Origin: Rhodoplanes sp.
GTDB taxonomy: Bacteria > Pseudomonadota > Alphaproteobacteria > Rhizobiales > Xanthobacteraceae
NCBI RefSeq assembly: GCF_013377085.1
Contig: NZ_JACAAX010000021.1
Location: forward strand, 33,844 to 97,843
Direction: 5' to 3'
DNA length: 64,000 nucleotides
Under the pieces are notes generated by a model, which saw only the letters and a program-made list of their open reading frames with translations, made no database searches and had not been told where the DNA came from. The position numbers and the translations under genes are program-made. Shown here piece after piece: positions 27,304 to 35,574 of this stretch (position 1 is the first letter of the stretch; each line of letters opens with the position of its first letter).

Positions 27304-28700
27304 GGCGACACCTCCTCGAGGATGCGGCCCTTGGTCTCGATCGCGAACGTGCCGACCACGACGGCGGCGAGGAGCGCGACCAGGCCGAAGGTGAGGAACA
27401 CCGAGCCGAGGCCGTAGCCGATCATGGTGCCGACGATGGTCGGACCCGCCATCGAGGCGAGCCGCAGCCACGCGGTCGCGGTGCTGACGCCGATCGCCCG
27501 CACCCGGGTCGGGTAGAGCTCGGGCGTGTAGAGATAGACGCCGATCGCCGCCGAGGTGGCGAAGAAGTAGGCGCCGCTGCCGTAGATCAGCACGTCCTGC
27601 GGGGTGGTCGCGCCGTTGAGCCACAGGATGAAGAGGAACACCGACGAGCCGGCGAGCGCCAGCGCGAACCAGGCCCGCCGTCCCACATAGTCGATGGTCA
27701 GAGCACACAGCGTCGCGCCGACAAAGCCGATCGCGTTGCTGATCAGGCCGTAGCGGAGCGACTGCTCCAGCGGCAGGTGGAACACGGTGCGGTAGAGGGT
27801 CGGCAGCCAAGTGCCGATCCCGTAATAGACGATGTAGCTGCCGAACCAGATGAACCACACCACGATGGTGCGGCGCAGATAGAGCGGGCCGAACAGATCG
27901 CGCCACGACGGCGCCTGCGGCGCCTTGGCCTCCGTCACGACCACCTGCGGCAGCGGTGCGCCCGTCGCGGTGCGGGTCGCCTCCTCGATCCCGGCGAGCG
28001 TCACGTCCGCCTCGGCGAGGCGGCCGTGGCTGGCCAGCCAGCGCGGCGATTCCGGCACGTGACGCAGCAGGAACCAGATCAGCACCAGCGGGCTGGCGCC
28101 GAGCAGGAACATGGCCTGCCAGCCGAGCGTCGGCACCAGCCAGTAGCCGAGCACGCCGGCCGCGACGACGCCGACCGAGAAGATCAGCTCGTAGAGCAGC
28201 ACGAAGCGGCCGCGACCCTTGGCCCGGGTGATCTCGCTGATATAGACGGCCGCGATCGGCACCTCGCCGCCCAGCCCGAAGCCCTGGATGGTGCGGAACA
28301 CCAGCAGCGACTCGTAGTTCCAGGCGAGCGAGCAGGCGATGCTCATCCCGCCGAAGGTGGCGATGCACAGCGCGATGGCGCGCACCCGGCCGATCCGCTC
28401 CGCGAGCCAGCCGAAGAACAGCGCGCCGAGGAGCTGGCCGAGATAGCCGACCGAGATGAGTAAGCCGATCTGGGCGCCGGAGAGCTTCCACATCGGCGCC
28501 AGCACGGGCAGCACCTGGGCGATGGTGAGCGCATCGAAGGCGTCGAAAAAGGTGGCGACGCCGATCACCAGGCGCACCTTGACGTGCCAGGAGCAGATCG
28601 GCAGTCGCTCGATGCGGCTGGCGATCTCGGCAGCCGTGGCACTGCTGCTTTGCGCCGCGGCCGGCGCGAACGTATGACTGGGCAACACATCCGACGACAT
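27300..28700 (-). CDS. MFS transporter, sugar/aromatic-acid type (466 aa)
   Basis: A 12-helix major facilitator in the inner membrane, close in style to sugar and aromatic-acid:proton symporters. Motif A is FGWLAERIGRVRAI (about 85-98), then GFGLGGEVPIAAVYISE, PESPRWL after helix 6, and YTPELYPTRVRAIG near the end, the latter two being hallmarks of the sugar-porter-like group. The 40-residue N-terminus is cytoplasmic (MSSDVLPSHTFAPAAAQ). ATG at 28700 has GAGGA upstream. It probably imports the operon's growth substrate and is coupled to the isomerase-like gene by an ATGA overlap. Confidence 0.85.
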   Translation of the reverse strand: MSSDVLPSHTFAPAAAQSSSATAAEIASRIERLPICSWHVKVRLVIGVATFFDAFDALTIAQVLPVLAPMWKLSGAQIGLLISVGYLGQLLGALFFGWLAERIGRVRAIALCIATFGGMSIACSLAWNYESLLVFRTIQGFGLGGEVPIAAVYISEITRAKGRGRFVLLYELIFSVGVVAAGVLGYWLVPTLGWQAMFLLGASPLVLIWFLLRHVPESPRWLASHGRLAEADVTLAGIEEATRTATGAPLPQVVVTEAKAPQAPSWRDLFGPLYLRRTIVVWFIWFGSYIVYYGIGTWLPTLYRTVFHLPLEQSLRYGLISNAIGFVGATLCALTIDYVGRRAWFALALAGSSVFLFILWLNGATTPQDVLIYGSGAYFFATSAAIGVYLYTPELYPTRVRAIGVSTATAWLRLASMAGPTIVGTMIGYGLGSVFLTFGLVALLAAVVVGTFAIETKGRILEEVSP

Positions 28701-28788
28701 GACGTCCTCCGACGACCGCCGTCCGGGCGCGTCATGCGCCGCTGTCACGTTCCGCGCCGGCGGTCGATCGCGGTCGTGCGTCGTCGTT

Positions 28789-28879
28789 CGGCGCCGGAGA
28801 CCGGCGCCGTCGCAGGCCGCCGGGGGACCGGCGGCTCGTCTCGATGTCGCGGGGGCTCGTCTGCGGCCGGGACCGGCCG
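28789..28879. terminator. Three hairpins in a row between operon genes
   Basis: The 182-bp gap between the epimerase stop (28883) and the MFS start (28700) holds three perfect stems: CGGCGCCGG-AGA-CCGGCGCCG (28789-28809), GCCGCCGG-GGGA-CCGGCGGC (28816-28835), and CGGCCGG-GA-CCGGCCG (28864-28879). The last one is only 3 bases after the epimerase stop. None has a T-run, so they may be Rho-linked or RNA-stability hairpins that reduce read-through from the upstream five genes into the MFS and isomerase genes. Confidence 0.5.
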
Positions 28880-28882
28880 GAC

Positions 28883-29947
28883 TCAGAAGACTCCGGAGCG
28901 GATCTGGAACTTGCTCGGCTTGTCGTAGACGGGCTTGCCGCTCTTCACCCAGTCGGCGACCCAACGCACCTGGGTGCGCACCGGAACGACCGGGTTGCCG
29001 AGCAGATCGGCGGCGGCTTCGCAGTTCACCAAGAGACAGTCGGTCTGCTCGGTGCCGGTGAACACCGGCTCGATGCCGAGCAGCTCGCCGAAGTCGAGCG
29101 CCAGCTTGCGCACGCTGACGGTCTCGGGTCCGCCGATGTTCAGCGGCGAGGACGGCACCTCGCAATGACGCAGCAGGCGGATGATCTGGGCCGTCGCGTC
29201 ACCCTGCCAGATGATGTTGGCGTGGCCGGTGTCGAGCGGGATCGGCGTGCGCGACATCACCCAGGAGGCGATCTCCTGCAGCACGCCGTAGCGCATGTCG
29301 ATCGCGTAGACGAGGCGGGCGATGCGGCCCGGCGTGCCGAAGCGGCGCGAATAGTACTGGAAGGTGCGCTCGCGCCCGACCACCGAGTTGGCATATTCGC
29401 CCGGCCGTGCGAAGGGCGGCGTGTCCTCGCCGGTGCCGCCGTGCAGCGGGTTCGACCACGGATAGACGTGGATGGTCGAAAAGGCGACGATGCGGCTGCC
29501 CGCGAAGGCTTTTGCCACGATGCCCGGCGCGATAGTGTTCATCGCCCACAGGAGGTCCTCGCGGCCCTTGTAGTCGAACTTCATGCCGGCCATGTAGATG
29601 ACGTTGGCGACCTTCGGCAGCGCATTCACGGCCGCCTCGTCGAGCAGGTCACAACGGATCGTCTCGACGCCCCAGCCTTGCAGATGCGCCTCCAGCCCCT
29701 CCTCGGAGAAGCGCGCGACGCCGATCACCCGCTTGTCGGGCGCCGCCCGCTTGATCATGCGGGCGAGGCAGACGCCGACCTTGCCGGCGACGCCGAGCAC
29801 GGCGACGTCGCCCTCCAGGCTCGCCAGATCCTCGACGACGGCGAGCGTCGGCGTCGACATGAACTCTTCGAGATGATCGACGTCGCGGAAGGTCTCCGGA
29901 AACACCTCCGGCCCCGACAGCACGTCGCTGGACTTGCTCTTCAACAT
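28883..29947 (-). CDS. NAD(P)-dependent epimerase/dehydratase family protein (354 aa)
   Basis: An extended SDR-fold protein. The nucleotide loop is AVLGVAGKVGVCLARMI (about 52-68) in place of the usual GxxGxxG, and ANVIYMAGMKFDY matches the cofactor-binding strand. The active-site Ser-Tyr-Lys is altered: AFSTIHVYPW gives the Ser/Thr, and PGEYANSVVGRERTFQYY places Tyr but has Arg where Lys is expected. These deviations suggest changed chemistry or a non-redox role. Start ATG at 29947 (MLKSKSSDVLSG). It is the fifth gene of the operon, 25 bases after the DHDPS-type gene. Confidence 0.75.
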   Translation of the reverse strand: MLKSKSSDVLSGPEVFPETFRDVDHLEEFMSTPTLAVVEDLASLEGDVAVLGVAGKVGVCLARMIKRAAPDKRVIGVARFSEEGLEAHLQGWGVETIRCDLLDEAAVNALPKVANVIYMAGMKFDYKGREDLLWAMNTIAPGIVAKAFAGSRIVAFSTIHVYPWSNPLHGGTGEDTPPFARPGEYANSVVGRERTFQYYSRRFGTPGRIARLVYAIDMRYGVLQEIASWVMSRTPIPLDTGHANIIWQGDATAQIIRLLRHCEVPSSPLNIGGPETVSVRKLALDFGELLGIEPVFTGTEQTDCLLVNCEAAADLLGNPVVPVRTQVRWVADWVKSGKPVYDKPSKFQIRSGVF

Positions 29948-29972
29948 CACCCGACCCCACCGATTGATCCGC

Positions 29973-31070
29973 TCACGCCGCGAGCGGGATGGCCTTGCCT
30001 GCATCCGACAGCCAGCGGTCGAGATTCGCCCGCACGAAGCCGTCGTCGTTCATCTCCGGATACTGTGCGTAGACGCGCTCGATCTCGGCCGCCTGCCCCT
30101 CGCTCAGGGTCTCGGCCGGATCGAGGCACCATGTGCCGCGCAAAAGCCCCTGGCGCTGCAGCACCGCGAGGCAGCCCGGAATGCAGCCGGAAAGCCCGTG
30201 CGCGGCGTCGTAGATGGCGCCGTTGCAGTCGGTCACCATCGAGTCGAGCGCGAGCAGATCGGCCGACACCGGCGCGCCGTCCGGCACCGCCTGGATGCGG
30301 GCGAGCAGATCGACCGCCTTGCGGGTCCACACGCTCCAATGGCCGAGCAGCCCGCCCTTTATGCGCACACGAGTTTCGTGATGTCCGTCCGCCGAGCGCA
30401 CCGCGAACGGCGCCACCAGATCGAGGACCACATGATCGTCGTTGCCGGTGTAGAGCGTCACCCGGCGGGATGCGCCGGCATCGACCACGGCGCGGACGAT
30501 CTCGACGGTGCGGTACCGGTCGAAGGGCGCCATCTTGACGGCGATCACGTTCTCGATGCCGGCGAAGGCGCGCCAGAAGGCGTAGCTCAGATGCATGCCG
30601 CCGACGCCGGGCAGCAGCGCGAAGCCGATCAGCGGCATCTCGCGGGCGACGCGGCGGCAGTGCTCGAGGATCTCGGCCTCGGCGGCGCCGCGGAAGGCCG
30701 CCACATTCAGCAACGCCGCGTGAAAACCGAGGGCACGCGCTGTCTCGGCCTCGCGCACCGCCTGCTCGGTCCGCCCGGTGACGCCGGCGATCAAGAGCCG
30801 CGGCCCGTCAGCCCAGTCGGCGACCGCCTCGGCGGCCAGACGCAGCACCGGCTCGTAGAGCCCGACGCTGCGGATCGCGAACTGGGTGGTGTGGACGCCG
30901 ACCGCGATGCCGCCGGCGCCGGCATCGAGATAGTAGCGCGTCACGGCGCGCTGCCGCAGCGGATCGAGCGTTCGCTCTTCGTCGAGCGCGAGCGGATGGG
31001 CGGGCAGCACGGTGCCGGCGCGCAGCGTCGCCAGCAGCGCGGGGGGAAGATCGGACCAGTGGAGCGGCAT
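29973..31070 (-). CDS. DHDPS-family aldolase/lyase (365 aa)
   Basis: A class I pyruvate-type aldolase fold. The Schiff-base lysine appears in ENVIAVKMAPFDRY (about residue 190). The Tyr of the family may be in MHLSYAFWRAFAG. Unlike the normal 290-residue DapA, this chain has about 365 residues, with a C-terminal extension (GLSGCIPGCLAVLQRQGLLRG, then PEMNDDGFVRANLDRW). Related longer members are found in catabolic clusters. It probably cleaves or joins a 2-oxo acid. The ATG at 31070 is 11 bases after the CoA-transferase stop. Confidence 0.75.
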   Translation of the reverse strand: MPLHWSDLPPALLATLRAGTVLPAHPLALDEERTLDPLRQRAVTRYYLDAGAGGIAVGVHTTQFAIRSVGLYEPVLRLAAEAVADWADGPRLLIAGVTGRTEQAVREAETARALGFHAALLNVAAFRGAAEAEILEHCRRVAREMPLIGFALLPGVGGMHLSYAFWRAFAGIENVIAVKMAPFDRYRTVEIVRAVVDAGASRRVTLYTGNDDHVVLDLVAPFAVRSADGHHETRVRIKGGLLGHWSVWTRKAVDLLARIQAVPDGAPVSADLLALDSMVTDCNGAIYDAAHGLSGCIPGCLAVLQRQGLLRGTWCLDPAETLSEGQAAEIERVYAQYPEMNDDGFVRANLDRWLSDAGKAIPLAA

Positions 31071-31081
31071 GATGGTCTCCC

Positions 31082-32677
31082 TCAGCCGGCGAGCGCCAGC
31101 GCGGCGGCCGACGTCTCGAACAGAGCCGGGTTCATGGTCGGCAGCGGATCGGCGATCGCCACCGGCGCATAGTCCATACGGTCGAGCACATGGGCCCGCA
31201 CGTCGACGCCGGGCGCGACCTCGGTGAGCACCAGGCCGGCGCCCGTGACCTCGAACACGGCCCGTTCCGTCACCACCAGGGCGGTCTGGCCGCGGTCGCG
31301 CACGCCGTCCATCACACGGTAGGTGATGCTCTCGGCGGTTTCGACGAATTTCGAGATCTTGCCGTCGCGGACGATGCGCAGTCGTCCGTTCTCGCAGGCG
31401 CAATCGAAGCCGCCGGTCGTGAAGGTGCCGGTGAAGACGAGGCGGCGGGCGTTCTCGGCGATGTCGATGAAGCCGCCGGCGCCCGGATTGGCGGCGCCGA
31501 AGCGCGACACGTTGACGACGCCCGCCGCGTCGAACTGGGCGAAGGCGAGCGCGGCGAACGGGCAGAGGCCGCCGTCGATCGCGTCGAACTGGGTGACGCC
31601 ATCCATGATGGCGTCGGGATTGACGTTGGCGGAGAACTGCCAGTCCGACATGACGACGCCGCCATACGAGCCGTGCTCGGTCGTGAACCACCAGTCGGCG
31701 AGGCCGCCGTTCTCGAACGCGCCTTGCTCGGCCATCACCAGCGGGATGTCGGCGGCGGCACCGAAGCCGAAGATGGAGAGCTCGCGGCGGCGCACTTCGC
31801 GGGCGGCGCGGCGCGCGATCACCTTGTCGGGTCCCATCACGGGCCGCGGCAGCCGGTCGAGCGGCATGCGCGGCGCCGACAGATAGGCCGGCTCGAACGG
31901 CGTGCGGGTGGTCATCATCATGTCGGGCACCACCACGACGGCATCGACGAACACGCCGGGGATGCGCACCGCGGTGGCGGCGCGCGCGTCGCTGTCGACG
32001 CGGCGACGCACCTGCGCGATCACCCGGCCGCCCGACGCCTTGGCGGCCAGCACCAGCGCCATGTTGGACGACACCAGCGCCTCGTCCTCCCACGACAGGT
32101 TGCCGTCGTCGTCCGCCGAGGAGGCCCGCACGATGGCGACGTCGATCGGCCAGGTCGGATAGAACAGATAGTCCTCGCCGTCGATGGCGATGCGGCGGAT
32201 CAGATCGGCGGCGGCACAGGCCGTGAAGCGGCCGCCGCCGTGCAGCGGGTCCACATAGGTGCCGAGGCCGACGCGGGTGAGATAGCCCGGGCTCTTGCGG
32301 GCGACCTCGCGCAGCCACTGCATCGAGGCGCCGAGCGGCCACGAATAGGCCTCGACCTTGTTCTCGCGCACCAGCCGCATCAGCTCCGGCCGCTTGCCCG
32401 TGACCGGATCGACCGGGTTGACGTAGGACCCGGAGACGATGCGCTTCATCAGGCCTTCCTGGGCGACATGGTCCATGCCCTTGATGCCCTGCGCATCGCC
32501 GGTGCCGCACGGGAAGTAGAAGGTCAGGTTCCTGGGCGCACCGGTGGCGCGAAACCGGTTGCCGAGCGCGGCCAGCACGGCATCCGGCGTGATCCAGCCG
32601 ATCACGCCGACCGACGCCACCGTCGCTCCGTCAGGAATGCCTGCGACAGCCGTGGCCGCGTCGACGATCTTGCTCAT
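31082..32677 (-). CDS. Family I CoA-transferase, fused alpha-beta (531 aa)
   Basis: It should move CoA between an acyl-CoA and a free acid. The alpha-type half starts DAATAVAGIPDGATVASVGVIG and carries GTGDAQGIKGMDHVAQEGLMKR; the beta-type half has the catalytic glutamate in FTTEHGSYGGV (about 333), near GAAADIPLVMAEQG. The single-chain layout matches acetate/propionate or 3-oxoacid CoA-transferases. Its ATG overlaps the stop of the enoyl-CoA hydratase gene (ATGA). It probably activates the acid made by the operon for the hydratase step. Confidence 0.88.
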   Translation of the reverse strand: MSKIVDAATAVAGIPDGATVASVGVIGWITPDAVLAALGNRFRATGAPRNLTFYFPCGTGDAQGIKGMDHVAQEGLMKRIVSGSYVNPVDPVTGKRPELMRLVRENKVEAYSWPLGASMQWLREVARKSPGYLTRVGLGTYVDPLHGGGRFTACAAADLIRRIAIDGEDYLFYPTWPIDVAIVRASSADDDGNLSWEDEALVSSNMALVLAAKASGGRVIAQVRRRVDSDARAATAVRIPGVFVDAVVVVPDMMMTTRTPFEPAYLSAPRMPLDRLPRPVMGPDKVIARRAAREVRRRELSIFGFGAAADIPLVMAEQGAFENGGLADWWFTTEHGSYGGVVMSDWQFSANVNPDAIMDGVTQFDAIDGGLCPFAALAFAQFDAAGVVNVSRFGAANPGAGGFIDIAENARRLVFTGTFTTGGFDCACENGRLRIVRDGKISKFVETAESITYRVMDGVRDRGQTALVVTERAVFEVTGAGLVLTEVAPGVDVRAHVLDRMDYAPVAIADPLPTMNPALFETSAAALALAG

Positions 32678-33417
32678 GAGGTCACCGTGAAGCGCGCCAG
32701 GGTCGCGGCGGCGGCCGGACCCAGGCAGTCATGGGCGAACGCCCTGGATGCGACTGCGTCGAGCCGCTCGGCATCGCGCCCCGCGAAAAGCTCGAAGAAG
32801 CGCTTGGTGCTCGTCACCGCCTCGGCCGGCAGCGCGGCGAGCGCAATTGCATAGGCCATGGCGCGGTCCAGTGCGCCGCCCGCCGGCGTCACCAGATCGG
32901 CGACGCCGAGCCGGTGCGCCTCGGCGCCGTCGATCGCCTCGACGCCCCACACCAGCATGCGGGCCCGCACCGGACCGACCCGGGCGAGCAGCGCCTGCAG
33001 CCCCCAGGGCGGCAGCCAGCCGTTCGCCACCTCGGGCAGCCGCCACTTGGCGTCCGTCGCCGTGACGACGACATCGCACGACACTGCGAGGATGAACCCG
33101 CCGCCGAGCGCATAGCCCTCGACGGCGCAAACGACCGGTTTCGTCATGAGCGCGATCTTTCGCGCCACCGCGGCCGTGATCTCTTCGTGCGCACACATGT
33201 CCGCGATGGAGAGGCCGCCGAGCTCCTTCAGGTCGCTGCCGGCACAGAAAGCGGGCGGCGCGCCGGTCAGCACGATCGCCCGCACGCCATCGTCCTGGTC
33301 GGCGGCCGCGAGTGCGTGGTCGAGCGCCTGGATGCCGGCGGTGCCGAGCGCATTGCGGCGCTGCGGACGATCGAGCATCAGGCGCAGAACGGCACCGTCG
33401 CGCATTACGCTGATCAT
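32674..33417 (-). CDS. Enoyl-CoA hydratase/isomerase family protein (247 aa)
   Basis: Crotonase fold: LDRPQRRNALGTAGIQAL, the oxyanion-hole strand APPAFCAGSDLKELGG (about 55-70), and VEGYALGGGFILAVSCDVVV (about 100-119). The first catalytic-Glu position has Gly-Gly-Gly-Phe and the second region reads LPEVANGWLPPWG, so a hydratase, isomerase or hydrolase reaction cannot be decided from sequence. Start ATG at 33417 overlaps the FAD-oxidoreductase stop by 4 bases and its stop overlaps the CoA-transferase start by 4 bases. Confidence 0.85.
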   Translation of the reverse strand: MISVMRDGAVLRLMLDRPQRRNALGTAGIQALDHALAAADQDDGVRAIVLTGAPPAFCAGSDLKELGGLSIADMCAHEEITAAVARKIALMTKPVVCAVEGYALGGGFILAVSCDVVVTATDAKWRLPEVANGWLPPWGLQALLARVGPVRARMLVWGVEAIDGAEAHRLGVADLVTPAGGALDRAMAYAIALAALPAEAVTSTKRFFELFAGRDAERLDAVASRAFAHDCLGPAAAATLARFTVTS

Positions 33418-34769
33418 GACGGGCTCCGATCGAGGCCGGCGCCGTCGCGATCGAGCACGATCCGCAGATCGCGGCCGGCGATGTTCCGCGGTGCGATCTT
33501 GTCCTTCACGGCGATGGCGGCGGCGTGGCCGATCGCGTGGCCATAGGCGAAGCACTGCGCCGTGACGCGGGCGGAGGCGACCGCCTCGTGCTCGGCCGAG
33601 AGGCAGCGTCCGGCCGCCAGCAGGTTCTCGCCGCGCACCGGCACGAAGCAGCCGTAGGGCACCTCGTAATAGTCGTCGAGCAGCCACTCGACCTTCGGCT
33701 TCTCGCCGGCATGCAGCTCGATCGGCCAGGGCGAGCGGGCGATCCCGTCCGGATGCTTGGCGCCCGACACCACGTCGGCATTGGCGAGGCGCGCGACGCC
33801 CTCCATCTGCCGGGTCTGGCGGACGCCGACCTGCACGCCGGTGTCGTCGACGAACGACGCCGCGCATCCGACCAGATGGTCGCGGAAGAAGCGCGCGTAG
33901 TCGCGCACCTGCCGGCGTCCCTCCTGCTCGGCCTCGGTGAAGTCGCGCCAGAAGAGCGGGTTGAGCTCGCGGCCGTCGCGGCCGACCACGCGGGTGCAGT
34001 TGCACAGGAGCTCGCCCGGGCGCGGCGTGGTGAACAGCCAGATCTTGCTGCGCGGCAGGTCGTAACGCCCGGTTGCGCGCGCTGCCTCGATCATCTGGGC
34101 GACCGCCGGCGGCATGATGGTGTCGTGTCCGTAGGCGGCCAGGAACGCCGCCGTGTCGACGCCGAGCAGCCGGAAGATCATGGTCGGGTTCTGCACCCGG
34201 CCGTGGTCGCCGACGAAGCTCGGCAGCCCGGCCATGGCGACGAGATCCGCATCGCCCGAGGCGTCGATGGTGACGGCGGCCCGCACCGTCACGCGGCCCT
34301 GCTTGGTCCACAGCACGACGCCCTCGACCGCCTCGCCGCCGTCCCCGAGCACACCGATCGCGACCGCATGGAAGACGACCTGGACGCCGGCCTCGCGCAG
34401 CAGCGCGTCAGCCGTCTCGCGCCATTTGAGAGGGTCATGCACGCGGGTGAAAGTCTTGCCGTACTTGACCGGGGCGGTGAGACCGCCGACCGCGTCGAGC
34501 CTTTTCACGAACTCGTCGGCGAAGCCGTGCACCACCTGCTCGGGCGCAGCACCGACGCGGTCGGTCGCCGCGTAGAGGCCGCACACCGTGCCGGAGAGCC
34601 CGGCGACCGCTCCGCCCCCGCAAAACCCGTAGCGCTCGACCAGCGTCACGGCGAGGCCCTGGCGGGCGGCCGTGACGGCCGCCGCGACGCCAGCGGCACC
34701 GCCGCCGACCACCAGCACGTCGGTGGCGAGCTGCTCATGCTCCCTGCGGTCGGTCGGATGCGTTTTCAC
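33414..34769 (-). CDS. FAD-dependent oxidoreductase, first gene of operon (451 aa)
   Basis: The dinucleotide-binding start is TDVLVVGGGAAGVAAAVTAARQG, then ERYGFCGGGAVAGLSGTVCG, which has the FAD-linked Cys-Gly-Gly found in the FAD-dependent 'thiazole/HdrA-like' oxidoreductases of sugar-acid clusters. DASGDADLVAMAG and ENLLAAGRCLSAEHEAVASARVTAQCFAYGHAIG complete it. Start: I choose the GTG at 34769 with GGAAG upstream. The in-frame ATGs at 34814 and 34838 lie within or before the promoter -10 (34810-34815) and would not be on the transcript. It is first of seven genes. Confidence 0.8.
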   Translation of the reverse strand: MKTHPTDRREHEQLATDVLVVGGGAAGVAAAVTAARQGLAVTLVERYGFCGGGAVAGLSGTVCGLYAATDRVGAAPEQVVHGFADEFVKRLDAVGGLTAPVKYGKTFTRVHDPLKWRETADALLREAGVQVVFHAVAIGVLGDGGEAVEGVVLWTKQGRVTVRAAVTIDASGDADLVAMAGLPSFVGDHGRVQNPTMIFRLLGVDTAAFLAAYGHDTIMPPAVAQMIEAARATGRYDLPRSKIWLFTTPRPGELLCNCTRVVGRDGRELNPLFWRDFTEAEQEGRRQVRDYARFFRDHLVGCAASFVDDTGVQVGVRQTRQMEGVARLANADVVSGAKHPDGIARSPWPIELHAGEKPKVEWLLDDYYEVPYGCFVPVRGENLLAAGRCLSAEHEAVASARVTAQCFAYGHAIGHAAAIAVKDKIAPRNIAGRDLRIVLDRDGAGLDRSPS

Positions 34770-34800
34770 GTGGCAGCTTCCGGGGGGTGCGGCCTTCTTG

Positions 34801-34826
34801 TCGACAACTGACATATCAGTTGTCGA
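34801..34826. promoter_or_regulatory. Operator between divergent promoters of catabolic operon and GntR gene
   Basis: A 26-bp inverted repeat, TCGACAACTG-ACATAT-CAGTTGTCGA, with perfect 10-base arms. A further TTGTCGACAA palindrome overlaps its left end (34798-34807). Two candidate promoters overlap it: minus strand TTGACC (34833-34838) N17 TATGTC (34810-34815) toward the operon, and plus strand TTGTCG (34820-34825) N17 TATGCT (34843-34848) toward the GntR gene. One bound dimer would cover both. Binding by the neighbouring GntR protein is inference. Confidence 0.68.
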
Positions 34827-34882
34827 TGAGGGGGTCAACCTCTATGCTGTCGTTTTGCAGGGACCAGGGGCAACCCCACCGC

Positions 34883-35542
34883 ATGGCGCAGCCGAACAGC
34901 ACCGACAGCCTCGCCGAGACGGCCTATCGCCGCATCGAGGACATGATCGTCCGGCGTGAGCTGTCCCCCGGCGCGATGATTTCGGAGAACCAGCTCGCCG
35001 ACGAGCTCGGCTGCGGCCGCACGCCGATCCGCGAGGCGCTGCAGCGGCTTCGGCTCGAGGGCTTCGTCGAGATCCATCCCCGGCGCGGCGTGCTGGTGTC
35101 ACCGATCGACGTGCGCCGGCAGCTCGAATTGCTGGAGGTGCGGCGCGCCCTCGACACGCGGGTCGCGACGCTCGCCGCGGCGCGCGCCACCGACGCGGAG
35201 CGGGCCGAGATGCGCCGCCTCGCCGCCGAGATCCAGGATGCCGCCCGCCAACGCGACACGATCCGCTATCTCGCCGCCAACCGCGCCATCCACGGCATCA
35301 AGGCAGCGGCCACCCGCAACAGCGTGATCGAAACGATGCTCGCCGCCGTCAACGGGCTGTCGCGGCGGTTCTGGTACTCGTATGTCGAGGATACCGACGC
35401 GTTCCGCGAGGCCGCCGACCGGCATGCCGCCGTCCTCATCGCCATCGCGGACCGCGATGGCGAGGCCGCCGTCGCGGCAGCCGAGGCGCTGTTGGATTTT
35501 CTGGAGCGGCTGACCCGCGAGGCGATCGAGCCGAAGGGCTGA
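34883..35542 (+). CDS. GntR-family regulator, FCD type (219 aa)
   Basis: Winged helix at about residues 8-75 (AYRRIEDMIVRRELSPGAMISENQLADELGCGRTPIREALQ... EGFVEIHPRRGVLVS), then a helical FCD domain (ELLEVRRALDTRVATLAAARA; His residues in NRAIHGIKAAAT and DRHAAVLIAIADRD are likely metal/ligand contacts). It is divergent from the seven-gene catabolic operon and probably represses it until a pathway acid binds. ATG at 34883 is the first good start after the promoter. Confidence 0.87.
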   Translation: MAQPNSTDSLAETAYRRIEDMIVRRELSPGAMISENQLADELGCGRTPIREALQRLRLEGFVEIHPRRGVLVSPIDVRRQLELLEVRRALDTRVATLAAARATDAERAEMRRLAAEIQDAARQRDTIRYLAANRAIHGIKAAATRNSVIETMLAAVNGLSRRFWYSYVEDTDAFREAADRHAAVLIAIADRDGEAAVAAAEALLDFLERLTREAIEPKG

Positions 35543-35574
35543 GCGCGGCAGTCGATCGGGCTCGCCCGTCCCCC

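Noticed and set aside
27300..29165. A 621-aa form of the MFS transporter starting near 29165
   Set aside because: The extra N-terminal 155 residues are Arg/Ala-rich shadow of the epimerase gene; the ATG at 28700 has a ribosome site and gives a normal-length transporter.
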